Origin: Halobacillus campisalis
GTDB lineage: Bacteria > Bacillota > Bacilli > Bacillales > Halobacillaceae
Assembly: GCF_030345335.1 (NCBI RefSeq)
Contig: NZ_JAPVRC010000006.1
Coordinates: 1 to 64,000 of the forward strand
Length of the DNA: 64,000 nt
Reading direction: 5' to 3'
Both the position numbers and the translations under genes were made by a program. The notes under the pieces were generated by a model. That model saw nothing but the letters and a program-made list of their open reading frames with translations. It was not told the origin of the DNA and made no database searches. This document shows positions 17,423 to 25,283 of the stretch, piece by piece; the first letter of the stretch is position 1; the number at the start of each line of letters is the position of its first letter.

Positions 17423-17551
17423 TTAACGGGCAGGGTGACTGCACTCGTCACATTCATTTCCATAGCAGTCAGCTTGCTCGTGAATTGCGTGGCCACATTT
17501 TGTACACTGTTTCTTCGGAAGGTTACGGAAAAATTCAATGACATTCATCAT
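17423..17551 (-). CDS. yhfH: YhfH-like small zinc-ribbon protein (42 residues)
   Basis: A 42-residue reading frame with GGAGG nine bases before its ATG and its own terminator downstream. The product has a hydrophobic-basic N-terminus (EFFRNLPKKQ) and two cysteine pairs, CTKCGH and CDECSH, with an extra cysteine between, a pattern for one zinc site. It resembles the YhfH family and sits directly next to yhfI and lplJ as in B. subtilis. Function is unknown. It is too short for common ORF cut-offs and easy to miss. Confidence 0.82.
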   Translation of the reverse strand: MMNVIEFFRNLPKKQCTKCGHAIHEQADCYGNECDECSHPAR

Positions 17552-17670
17552 GATAAATCGCCTCCAAATAAATTATTGTATAGTCATTGTATTATAACAA
17601 TATGCAGATTACAACCACCTGTTATAAAACAAATTAAAAATAGGTAAATAGTATTAAGGAGTTGATCATT

Positions 17671-18408
17671 ATGCAAATTAGTATTATAGGATTTTGGGGA
17701 GCATACCCTGCTGCAAACAGTGCTACTTCAAGCTACTTGTTGGAAGAGGAGGGATTCAAGCTGTTGATAGATTGCGGAAGCGGGTGTCTTTCCAGGTTAC
17801 AGCAAAGAACAGATGTTCAGGAATTGAACGCAGTTCTCCTCTCTCACTATCATAAGGATCATGTAGCAGATATCGGGGTCCTGCAATATGCGTGGCTTGT
17901 GCAAAATTCCATTCACGATACTAAACAAGTATTACCAATCTATGGGCATAGGGAAGATAAGGCAGCTTTTAAAGAATTAAGTCACCAATATACAAAAGGA
18001 GTGGAGTATGACCCTGAGCAGACGATGGAAATCGGGCCTTTTACGATAAATTTTCTGCAAACGAAACACCCAGTTCCTTGTTATGCTATGAAAATCTGTA
18101 ATGGTACAGAAACAATCGTATATACAGCTGATACAAGCTATTTTTCTGGGCTTGCCGAATTTGCTCGCGGTGCAGATTTATTAATCACGGATACGAACTT
18201 TTATAAAGGAATGGATGGAAGTAAACCAGGCCATATGACGAGTGAAGAAGCAGCTTTGATTGCCAGGGACGCTGAAGTGGAAACTTTGTGGCTCAGTCAT
18301 TTGCCTCATTTTGGTAATTTGAATTTATTGAAGCAGGAAGCAGCGGATGTTTTTAAAGGGAATATTGAGCTGGCTTCGGAAGAATTAACCTGGCGTGGCC
18401 GCACCTAA
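17671..18408 (+). CDS. yhfI: Metallo-beta-lactamase fold hydrolase (YhfI-like)
   Basis: A 245-residue protein with the MBL metal motif SHYHKDHVADIG (about residues 54-65), a second histidine in QTKHPVPC, the aspartate in YTADTSYF and the final histidine in WLSHLPHFGN. The order matches RNase Z-like and phosphodiesterase-type MBL proteins, but the RNase Z exosite arm is absent. The ATG at 17671 has AAGGAG ten bases upstream. It is likely a cytosolic metal-dependent hydrolase with unknown substrate. It is followed by lplJ, keeping B. subtilis order. Confidence 0.85.
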   Translation: MQISIIGFWGAYPAANSATSSYLLEEEGFKLLIDCGSGCLSRLQQRTDVQELNAVLLSHYHKDHVADIGVLQYAWLVQNSIHDTKQVLPIYGHREDKAAFKELSHQYTKGVEYDPEQTMEIGPFTINFLQTKHPVPCYAMKICNGTETIVYTADTSYFSGLAEFARGADLLITDTNFYKGMDGSKPGHMTSEEAALIARDAEVETLWLSHLPHFGNLNLLKQEAADVFKGNIELASEELTWRGRT

Positions 18409-18474
18409 AGAATTGTTTAATGCTGTCGAATTTTATACAATATAGGGTAGAGTTAAACGTGAAAGGATGAGACG

Positions 18475-19473
18475 ATGTTATTTATTGACCATGAAGGGAT
18501 AAACGATCCGAAGATTAACCTGGCTATTGAAGAATATGCACTGAAGAATTTAGATATTGATGAGACGTATTTGTTGTTTTATATCAACGAGCCATCTATC
18601 ATCATTGGGAAAAACCAAAATACAATAGAAGAAATCAACACAAAGTATGTTGAAAATAACGGCATCCATGTGGTAAGACGGCTCTCTGGAGGCGGAGCAG
18701 TCTATCACGATCTTGGGAACTTGAATTTCAGCTTCATTACGAAGGATGACGGGGATAGTTTTCATGATTTTGCTAAGTTTACAGAGCCTGTAACACAAGC
18801 TCTGAATAAAATTGGAGTTTCTGCAGAGTTGTCAGGCCGAAATGATATCGTTGTGGATGGAAGAAAAATCTCAGGAAACGCTCAGTTTTCCACAAAAGGA
18901 CGTATGTTCAGTCACGGAACATTAATGCTGGACTCCGAAATAGAAAACGTAGTATCTGCGTTGAATGTCAAAACCGAAAAAATTAAGTCTAAAGGAATCA
19001 AATCTATTCGCAGCCGGGTAGCTAATATATCCGAATATATAGATGAACCAATTACAATGGAAGAGTTCAAAAGCTTAATTTTGCGGTACATTTTTGATGT
19101 TGAAGATGTAAAAGACGTTCCACAGTATAAGCTGAAGGAAGAAGACTGGAAGGAAATTAATAAAATCGCTGAAGAACGCTATCAAAACTGGAACTGGAAT
19201 TATGGGAAATCTCCTAAATTCAATGTTCAACAAACGAAGCGAATCGAAGGAGCTGGCAGTTATGATATTCGACTGGATGTTGAAAAAGGCTGCATTCGTA
19301 ATGTGAAAATTTTTGGTGATTTCTTTGGTGTTGGCGATATTTCTGAAGTAGAAGAGAAATTGATTGATGTGAGGTATGATCGCCAGTCTATCTCAGCAGC
19401 CTTAGAAGATATAGATATTTCTCATTATTTAGGTAAAATATCAAAAGAAGCTTTTTTAGATATTATATATTAA
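18475..19473 (+). CDS. lplJ: Lipoate-protein ligase LplJ
   Basis: A 332-residue enzyme that activates lipoate (or octanoate) with ATP and attaches it to E2 or GcvH lipoyl domains. It shows the LplA signature RRLSGGGAVYHDLGNLNFSF (about 72-91), the conserved lysine segment DGRKISGNAQF and a C-terminal accessory domain. It matches B. subtilis LplJ throughout and has the same length. RBS AAAGGATG. It is followed by its own terminator. Confidence 0.95.
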   Translation: MLFIDHEGINDPKINLAIEEYALKNLDIDETYLLFYINEPSIIIGKNQNTIEEINTKYVENNGIHVVRRLSGGGAVYHDLGNLNFSFITKDDGDSFHDFAKFTEPVTQALNKIGVSAELSGRNDIVVDGRKISGNAQFSTKGRMFSHGTLMLDSEIENVVSALNVKTEKIKSKGIKSIRSRVANISEYIDEPITMEEFKSLILRYIFDVEDVKDVPQYKLKEEDWKEINKIAEERYQNWNWNYGKSPKFNVQQTKRIEGAGSYDIRLDVEKGCIRNVKIFGDFFGVGDISEVEEKLIDVRYDRQSISAALEDIDISHYLGKISKEAFLDIIY

Positions 19474-19479
19474 GAAATA

Positions 19480-19515
19480 AACCAGCAGATACATCTGCTG
19501 GTTTTGCTTTTTTAA
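19480..19515 (+). terminator. Terminator of lplJ
   Basis: AACCAGCAGA pairs with TCTGCTGGTT (19480-19503) around a four-base loop, then TTTGCTTTTTT. Confidence 0.88.
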
Positions 19516-19594
19516 GAAGGCTCTGTTTAAAGCTAAATGTTGCGCATGAATTGACAGTATTTTATAATTAAATTGAATATTTTTAAAAATATAA

Positions 19595-19612
19595 TGAATG
19601 ATGGTTCATTCA
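19595..19612 (+). promoter_or_regulatory. FadR-type operator in front of lcfB
   Basis: TGAATGA-TGGT-TCATTCA is a perfect 7-4-7 inverted repeat with both half-sites of the B. subtilis FadR box. It lies 18 bases before the lcfB start. In B. subtilis lcfB belongs to the FadR regulon and is derepressed by long-chain acyl-CoA. Confidence 0.85.
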
Positions 19613-19630
19613 TTGAAGGGGGAGCAACAT

Positions 19631-21163
19631 ATGAATTTGAGTGATCAACTGATAAGAACTACCGAAAAAGACCCTATGAAGGAAGCTTACATATTTCAAG
19701 GAGAAGGTGTAAGCTACCAGGTGTTTAACGCCTCTGTAACTAAATTTGCGGCAAAATTAAATGAACTAGGCTATGGAAAGGGAGACCACCTGGCATTAAT
19801 AAGCGGAAATAGTCCACTATTCATGATTGGACTTTATGGTTCTATTCGGGCGGGGGTTACGGTGATTCCAGTAAATCCTACGTATACGGTCCATGAAATG
19901 AGTTATATATTAAAAAACGGAGATGTTAAAGGTGTCATTACGATGGATGTTCTAATGGAAAAATTTGAACAAATGGATGCGGATCTGAATATTCAAGATT
20001 ACTTTGTTGCGGATACAGGTGCAGAACCACGTGATTTTTCTTTATCTCATAAAATGAAATCGTTTACAAAGTGTGTGGAAGAGGGAGATGTGCATTTTCA
20101 AGGCCCGCCATTAGATGGTGAAGAAGTCGCAGTCATTCTTTACACCTCAGGGACTACTGGTAAACCGAAAGGGGCCATGTTAACGCATAAGAATTTATAT
20201 TCGAATGCAACGGATGTAGCGGATTACCTTAGAATATCATCTAGTGACCGTGTCATTGCGACATTGCCGATGTTCCACGTGTTCTGTTTGACTGTCTCTT
20301 TGAACGCTCCCATCATGAATGGTGGAACTGTACTGATCGTTCCTAAATTTTCTCCACCAGAAGTATTTGAAGTTGCAGAATCTTATAAAGCAACTGTTTT
20401 TGCAGGCGTACCGACAATGTATAACTATTTACTGCAAACAGGCAAAGACCGAGTGTCTGCTTTTAAGAATATGCGTATTTGTATAGCTGGCGGCTCATCT
20501 TTACCTGTAGCATTGCTCAACGATTTTGAAAAACATTTTAACGTTAGAATTTCTGAAGGGTATGGATTGTCTGAAGCTTCGCCGGTCACTGCGTTCAACC
20601 CGCTTGACCGTCCACGCAAACCAGGATCGATTGGTACAAACATTGTGAATGTTGAGAATAAAGTAGTAGATGAATTAGGAGAAGAGGTTCCTAATGGTGA
20701 AGTTGGCGAACTTATTGTACGAGGACCTAACGTTATGAAGGGGTACTATAAGCTGCCGGAGGAAACGGCTGTTACTATCCGTGATGGTTGGCTCTATACG
20801 GGAGATATGGCTAGGAAAGATGATGAAGACTACTTTTACATTGTAGATCGTAAGAAAGATATGATTTTAGTAGGAGGCTACAATGTATACCCTCGAGAAG
20901 TAGAGGAAGTACTTTACAGCCACCCTGATATAAGCGAAGTAGCTGTAGTCGGGTCACCAGATCCGCAAACAGGAGAATCAGTAATCAGCTTCGTCGTCTC
21001 CTCTAATCCAGAACTAGATGAAGACGAGTTGAAAGAGTTTTGCAGCGGTTCTTTAGCGAGGTATAAACAGCCCAGAAGAATTCACTTTATGGAAGAACTT
21101 CCGAAAAACACGACCGGTAAAATTTTGAGGAAAAACTTAAGGGAACAGCTCTCTCAAAAGTAA
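19631..21163 (+). CDS. lcfB: Long-chain fatty acid-CoA ligase LcfB
   Basis: A 510-residue AMP-forming acyl-CoA synthetase. It has the phosphate-binding motif ILYTSGTTGKPKGAM (about 163-177), the adenine-site GYGLSEASPV (about 305), and the hinge/C-terminal segment GDMARKDDEDYFYIVDRKKDMI. The C-terminal catalytic lysine lies in PKNTTGKILRK. The ATG at 19631 is used because GAAGGGGGAG is upstream; an earlier ATG at 19598 lies inside the operator. It activates fatty acids for beta-oxidation. The FadR box indicates repression when fatty acids are absent. Confidence 0.93.
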   Translation: MNLSDQLIRTTEKDPMKEAYIFQGEGVSYQVFNASVTKFAAKLNELGYGKGDHLALISGNSPLFMIGLYGSIRAGVTVIPVNPTYTVHEMSYILKNGDVKGVITMDVLMEKFEQMDADLNIQDYFVADTGAEPRDFSLSHKMKSFTKCVEEGDVHFQGPPLDGEEVAVILYTSGTTGKPKGAMLTHKNLYSNATDVADYLRISSSDRVIATLPMFHVFCLTVSLNAPIMNGGTVLIVPKFSPPEVFEVAESYKATVFAGVPTMYNYLLQTGKDRVSAFKNMRICIAGGSSLPVALLNDFEKHFNVRISEGYGLSEASPVTAFNPLDRPRKPGSIGTNIVNVENKVVDELGEEVPNGEVGELIVRGPNVMKGYYKLPEETAVTIRDGWLYTGDMARKDDEDYFYIVDRKKDMILVGGYNVYPREVEEVLYSHPDISEVAVVGSPDPQTGESVISFVVSSNPELDEDELKEFCSGSLARYKQPRRIHFMEELPKNTTGKILRKNLREQLSQK

Positions 21164-21475
21164 ATGACAGGCAGTACCGTAACTTGTCAGTATGTCAGTC
21201 ACTAACAATAACGCAATGCTTTGCGGTCTTCCGCAAAATCTTTTCGGTGAATAGCTTGAAGAGATATATTACAATAAGAATTAGATAAGCGATCATGCTT
21301 ATTTGTTACACACCATTTATGATTCGGTTTCATAAGTGGGTCAGTAATGTATTTACTGATGAGTGTTGCTATGGAAAGGTGAAAACTTTTTCATACATTA
21401 ATTCCCTCACTCAAAAGTTAACCAGTCGTCTCATTGTCCAATGCTCATTACGAGCATTGGTCCTTTTTTTATTCA
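21164..21475. other. Gap between lcfB and a minus-strand gene, with a late terminator
   Basis: No convincing gene is seen. A strong hairpin, CCAATGCTC-attac-GAGCATTGG (21438-21460) with a T-run, ends transcripts on the plus strand about 300 bases past lcfB. Either lcfB has a long 3' UTR or a short RNA begins within the gap. A 67-codon frame at 21295 lacks a ribosome site and runs through the hairpin, so it is not called. Confidence 0.55.
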
Positions 21476-21937
21476 TTATTTCGGTTTCTTATAGGTGATC
21501 ATGTATTCTTCTCCTGTTAAATAAAAGTCTCTCTGCGGACGTTCGCTCAGCAAAAAAAGCCTTTCGAGCTTATAATAACTAATACGTTTATATGGATCCG
21601 AGTCGATGACCGGGGTCTCACCTGTCTGTTCAATATATTGATCTACAGCCTGCTGCACCAGATCAATTTCTTTAGCCAATTCCTGGTCCTGTTCTTCAAA
21701 GAGCTCGTAGGTTTCTTTAGACATGTAAAATCTTTTTTTAGGAATTCCGTCGATGAAGGGGGAGAGTAAATGATAATCGATGGTCAAGTCGTGATTGATG
21801 ATCACACTCAGAGGAACTTCATTTGGTTTATGATCAGCGTAAGCGTGAATGGCTTTTCTAACGTCATGGATGGATAAATCCTTCACTTCCAAAACTTTTT
21901 CATCCTCTTTCCCTTTGTTGCTTTTCTTTTTCCACAT
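21476..21937 (-). CDS. Conserved protein of unknown function (possible DUF3939)
   Basis: A 153-residue cytosolic protein, charged and without membrane segments. It has a lysine-rich N-terminus (about 1-20), then an alpha/beta-looking domain with DYHLLSPFIDGIPKKRFYMSKETYELFEEQ in its middle. The ATG at 21937 has GGAGG seven bases before it. I do not recognise it with certainty; the composition recalls the DUF3939 group of Bacillaceae. It is a single-gene unit, divergent from comK. Confidence 0.6.
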   Translation of the reverse strand: MWKKKSNKGKEDEKVLEVKDLSIHDVRKAIHAYADHKPNEVPLSVIINHDLTIDYHLLSPFIDGIPKKRFYMSKETYELFEEQDQELAKEIDLVQQAVDQYIEQTGETPVIDSDPYKRISYYKLERLFLLSERPQRDFYLTGEEYMITYKKPK

Positions 21938-22128
21938 CCTGTTTCCTCCCATTATTTAAAAGTTTGATGAACTTTGTTTACAATAATTATATCAAATATA
22001 AATAAAAATGATTTATTTTAATGAATATTGTGACTTTTTTATCGGAATTTGGTAAATTTATATAGTAAAGGCGGCGGGCGCTTAAAATCGTGCTTTCCGG
22101 ACGATAATTTGAAAGGGTGTTGAAAAGA

Positions 22129-22608
22129 ATGGACTTGGTTCAAAAAAGAGAATATGAAGTAAACGCGCAAACCATGGCGCTTGTTGCGCGTACTGACGCG
22201 CAAGGCCGAATTATTACCGAAGTGATGGAAAGTAATGAGGGTTTTTATTTAATAGATCCACCTGGAAAAGTGGTAGATAACTCTTGTCGTTACTTTGCCA
22301 GCAGTTTAGAAGGCCGTATCGCTGGTACAAAGCAAGTAGCCGGCTTTACGCATAAGCCGCCGATTGTCATCTCTCAAGCGATGGGCTTATATATCTTCCC
22401 TATAATTTCCCCGAAACGCAGAGAATGCACCTGGCTCGCTCATGATTATATTCATACATATAAAAGTGAGTCCGATCATTCCACTACGATCATTTTCACC
22501 AATGGCTCCTCTCTCAATGTGCCAGTATCCGTAGGCATGATTTCTAATCAAGTTCAACGCACCGCACAGTTTCGTTTTATCCTTGAAGCTCGCTTGAAAC
22601 GCTCTTAG
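22129..22608 (+). CDS. comK: Competence transcription factor ComK (short form)
   Basis: A 159-residue ComK homologue. Shared family blocks include YEVNAQTMAL, VVDNSCRYFASSLEGRIAGTKQV, the HKPPIVIS segment and NQVQRTAQFR near the end. ComK binds paired AT-boxes and switches on DNA-uptake genes. It ends where B. subtilis ComK still has about 30 more residues, including the FMLYPK element used by MecA for ClpCP degradation. The ATG has AAAGGG about 11 bases upstream; GTG/TTG codons at 22117-22122 are too close to it. The 3' end overlaps the convergent yhjD gene by 32 bases. Confidence 0.9.
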   Translation: MDLVQKREYEVNAQTMALVARTDAQGRIITEVMESNEGFYLIDPPGKVVDNSCRYFASSLEGRIAGTKQVAGFTHKPPIVISQAMGLYIFPIISPKRRECTWLAHDYIHTYKSESDHSTTIIFTNGSSLNVPVSVGMISNQVQRTAQFRFILEARLKRS

Positions 22609-22984
22609 GTTCCTCCAATTGATGGGGTTGCAGAGACTTTCTCATAAGTTCGATTAAAATTCCTTCTACTTTTTTACGAATGGCAGGGTTAAAATAATTT
22701 CGTTTTTCTTCATACCCATGAGCCAAAAATAAAAAGGAAGTGAATGAATCGTTACGTCCTGATTCTATAACTTGTAGTTTTTGTCTGTTCATTTGGGTCC
22801 TCAGAATTTTCCTTTCTTCCCTCGCTGTAAGTTCCATTTTTCCAAGAAGGTCCAAGTAAGGTTCTTTTATTTTAAAATCACCCTCTTTGAAATGTTTGTG
22901 GTCTTGCATGATAACTGTAATGGCCATCGATAAGAATAGGTAGCGCGAGGCAATCTCTAATTCTCTTTGTCGTAATTGGCGCAT
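22577..22984 (-). CDS. yhjD: YhjD-like conserved protein
   Basis: A 135-residue soluble protein, largely alpha-helical by composition, with the conserved-looking segments ESGRNDSFTSFLFLAHGYEEKRNYFNPAIRKKV. Its position beside yhjE and sipV and its character suggest the YhjD family of Bacillus, whose function is not known. RBS GGAGGGGATC precedes the ATG. Its last 32 bases are antisense to the end of comK. Family assignment is from memory of the locus and is moderate. Confidence 0.6.
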   Translation of the reverse strand: MRQLRQRELEIASRYLFLSMAITVIMQDHKHFKEGDFKIKEPYLDLLGKMELTAREERKILRTQMNRQKLQVIESGRNDSFTSFLFLAHGYEEKRNYFNPAIRKKVEGILIELMRKSLQPHQLEEPKSVSSELQG

Positions 22985-23183
22985 GGTGATCCCCTCCTGT
23001 ATATGCGAACGTCTGTTCTTGTATTATACCACGTTGTTTTGAGATGTATCCAACCATTTTTTGGTGATTAATAATGGTGTGAAATGGTGAGGCTGAATTA
23101 TAGTAGGAAAGTAAGAGGGTTTTTATTAAAATAGAGATAGTAAAACATGGAAGACTTCACGCATGCGATAAGGGGAGCCATTT

Positions 23184-23831
23184 ATGGAGCTGTTGATGAT
23201 TGATTTTCAAGAAATTAGAGAAATGGCGGAAGATGACCAGCTGTTTGATTATATTATCCACCAGTTGGAACAGCTGGACCGCTTTGGTCCACTGCCGGGC
23301 ATACTTCTGCCCTTGATTGAAGCCTTTTTACCAATCTTGCCTCTCGTAGCTTTTGTTTTAGCTAATTCTGTCGTTTATGGTTTATTCAAAGGATTTTTAT
23401 ATTCATGGATTGGGGCAGTGGCGGGTTCGCTGCTTGTCTTCCTAATCGTCCGAAGACTGGGCCAGCAGAGGTTTTTCAATTTTGTAAGCCGTCATAAGCA
23501 GGTCAAACGAGTGATGACATGGTTGGAAGAGCATGGATTTGGACCGTTGTTTTTATTGATGTGCTTTCCTTTCTCCCCCTCTTCTATCATTAATGTTGTG
23601 TCAGGTTTATCTAATGTAAGCCGTCAGCAATTTATGCTGGCTGCCATATTAGGGAAATCCGTCATGATCTTTACGATTTCTTATGTAGGATCTAGTATCG
23701 CTTCTTTTGCGCAAAACCCGACCAAATCTATCGTCGTTGGAGTGTGCATTCTTGCTTTTTGGATGATCGGGAAAGTCATAGAAAAGAGAATCCAAAAAAC
23801 AGCCGAGCGCAAGGCCGGTCGCAGCGGTTAA
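23184..23831 (+). CDS. yhjE: TVP38/TMEM64 (VTT domain) membrane protein, YhjE-like
   Basis: A 215-residue membrane protein of the DedA/SNARE-associated superfamily. After an acidic N-terminal tail (1-30) come about five membrane segments. Family marks include PLIEAFLPILPLVAFVLANS, the glycine-rich GAVAGSLLVFLIVRRLGQ, and the re-entrant FPFSPSSIINVVSGLSNVS loop (about 130-150). Relatives handle lipids or ions across the membrane; the substrate of this one is unknown. RBS AAGGGGAG. It is followed after 54 bases by a signal peptidase gene, as in B. subtilis. Confidence 0.85.
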   Translation: MELLMIDFQEIREMAEDDQLFDYIIHQLEQLDRFGPLPGILLPLIEAFLPILPLVAFVLANSVVYGLFKGFLYSWIGAVAGSLLVFLIVRRLGQQRFFNFVSRHKQVKRVMTWLEEHGFGPLFLLMCFPFSPSSIINVVSGLSNVSRQQFMLAAILGKSVMIFTISYVGSSIASFAQNPTKSIVVGVCILAFWMIGKVIEKRIQKTAERKAGRSG

Positions 23832-23885
23832 AATTGAGTTTGAACGGGTAAGTTGTAAATAGTAGCTTACCTGGAGGAAAAGACG

Positions 23886-24422
23886 ATGAAAAAATTTGGG
23901 ACGACTGTGAAGGTAGTTTTGCTTTCGTTACTCCTTGCTTTTATTTTTAAAACGTTTTTATTTGCGAGTTATATAGTCGACGGGGAATCGATGGAACCGA
24001 CCCTTTATGATGGAAACTTATTGATGGTCAATAAGCTCGTTTATGATTGGCAGGATTTCAATCGTACAGATGTAATCGTGTTCCATGCAAATAAAGAAGA
24101 TGATTACGTGAAGAGGATCATAGGACTTCCAGGTGACCATATAGCTTTTGAAGACGATGTTTTGCAAGTCGATGGCAGAGCAGTTCCAGAGCCGTACTTA
24201 GATCCTTTAAGGCCGGAAGATGGGAACATGTTCACTGATGATTTCACGTTGGAAGGTGTAACGGGTGAACACGAAGTACCCGATGGTTATATATTTGTAA
24301 TGGGGGATAACCGGCGTGATAGTCTGGACAGTCGCTCGTTTGGATTCGTCTCGATAGACCATGTGGTGGGAAAAGTGGATGTACGATACTGGCCGGTCTC
24401 ACAACTGGCTTTACGGTTTTAA
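23886..24422 (+). CDS. sipV: Type I signal peptidase (SipV-like)
   Basis: A 178-residue membrane-anchored leader peptidase. The N-terminal anchor is at about 7-28. The catalytic serine is S35 in GESMEPTL and the general-base lysine is K76 in YVKRIIGLPGD; GDNRRDSLDSRSFG is the third conserved box. This Ser/Lys pair and length are standard for Bacillus type I peptidases. It cleaves signal peptides of secreted preproteins outside the membrane. The symbol follows locus position next to yhjE. RBS GGAGG. Confidence 0.9.
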   Translation: MKKFGTTVKVVLLSLLLAFIFKTFLFASYIVDGESMEPTLYDGNLLMVNKLVYDWQDFNRTDVIVFHANKEDDYVKRIIGLPGDHIAFEDDVLQVDGRAVPEPYLDPLRPEDGNMFTDDFTLEGVTGEHEVPDGYIFVMGDNRRDSLDSRSFGFVSIDHVVGKVDVRYWPVSQLALRF

Positions 24423-24428
24423 ATGAAA

Positions 24429-24456
24429 AACCGCCCTGACCAGGGCGGTTTTTTTG
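24429..24456 (+). terminator. Terminator of sipV
   Basis: AACCGCCCTG pairs with CAGGGCGGTT, followed by a T-run, six bases past the stop codon. Confidence 0.93.
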
Positions 24457-24509
24457 TGAAAATCTCTGTTAAATTTCTGTTTGATATTCATATAAGCTCC
24501 CTATTTTTG

Positions 24510-25160
24510 AAGACTCAGTTTCGAGACATAGTGGGAGTTTAGGGGCTGCAGGAAGCGGTTCGCCCCTCTGCCATATAAGCATCTCGAAACCGCTTCAAGA
24601 AAAAGCAAACTGATTCTCATAGCAAGTGCTCATGTTGAAAAAACCTTGCTATAGAGCTTATTCCCAAAGGACAGAGATGAAAGCCGCTTCTCCTGAGTGA
24701 ACGTGATTCTTTTTTTCACTTCCTTCGCATGGGGGTGTTGCGCAACGGTGATGCTCCATTTTAAAAGCGATAGCGCTTCGTTCAGAATCGTGTGGACTTA
24801 GCTGCCGGAGATAAAAGAAAAACGAAGATCATATTGCTCCGATTTTAACTTTCAAAACTTGTTAGTCACTAAGCGCTTTAGCTGGAATACTCGCATTAGA
24901 TGAGCGCCAAAGTCTTTTCTAATCCAATGCCCAGAGGGTTCGTTTCTCACCTTCATCGAATGGGGTTGTTGGGAAGCTGCGAGACTCCCGTGGGAGAAGG
25001 ATGTAGGCGAGATCCCACAGGGCTGCAAGCCCGAGGAAGCTCGCCACTTCCCCCACAGGAAAGCGAGTAGCTTTCCAACAACCCCTGACTCTTAATACGG
25101 CAACGAACCCCGGTTATCTCGAATTCAAGTCTTCCACAACCCTGCCATATAGTGGAATAA
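24510..25160 (+). repeat. Composite intergenic repeat, copy 4 (shortest)
   Basis: Terminal repeats are AAGACTCAGTTTCGAGA (24510-24526) and TCTCGAATTCAAGTCTT (25117-25133). The left hairpin module is reduced to a remnant (24533-24600), while the right one is complete (about 24968-25080), with one middle module at about 24765-24810. It occupies the gap between the sipV terminator and addB. No coding capacity. Confidence 0.83.
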
Positions 25161-25283
25161 CTTTTTATGATAGGATTTTTTGTTCTCTTTTCGATCGAAC
25201 TGTGTACGAGCCAAAAGCTATGTGCGGGTAGAATTAGATGGTAAAATGAATGGTAATAAGATGGATAGGGAGGGGCTGAAATT

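Noticed and set aside
17435-17647. 70-codon plus-strand frame
   Set aside because: It is antisense to the yhfH gene, which has a ribosome site, paired cysteines and a terminator; the plus-strand frame has none of these.
21295-21498. 67-codon frame after lcfB
   Set aside because: No ribosome site, and it runs through a terminator hairpin into the end of the facing gene.
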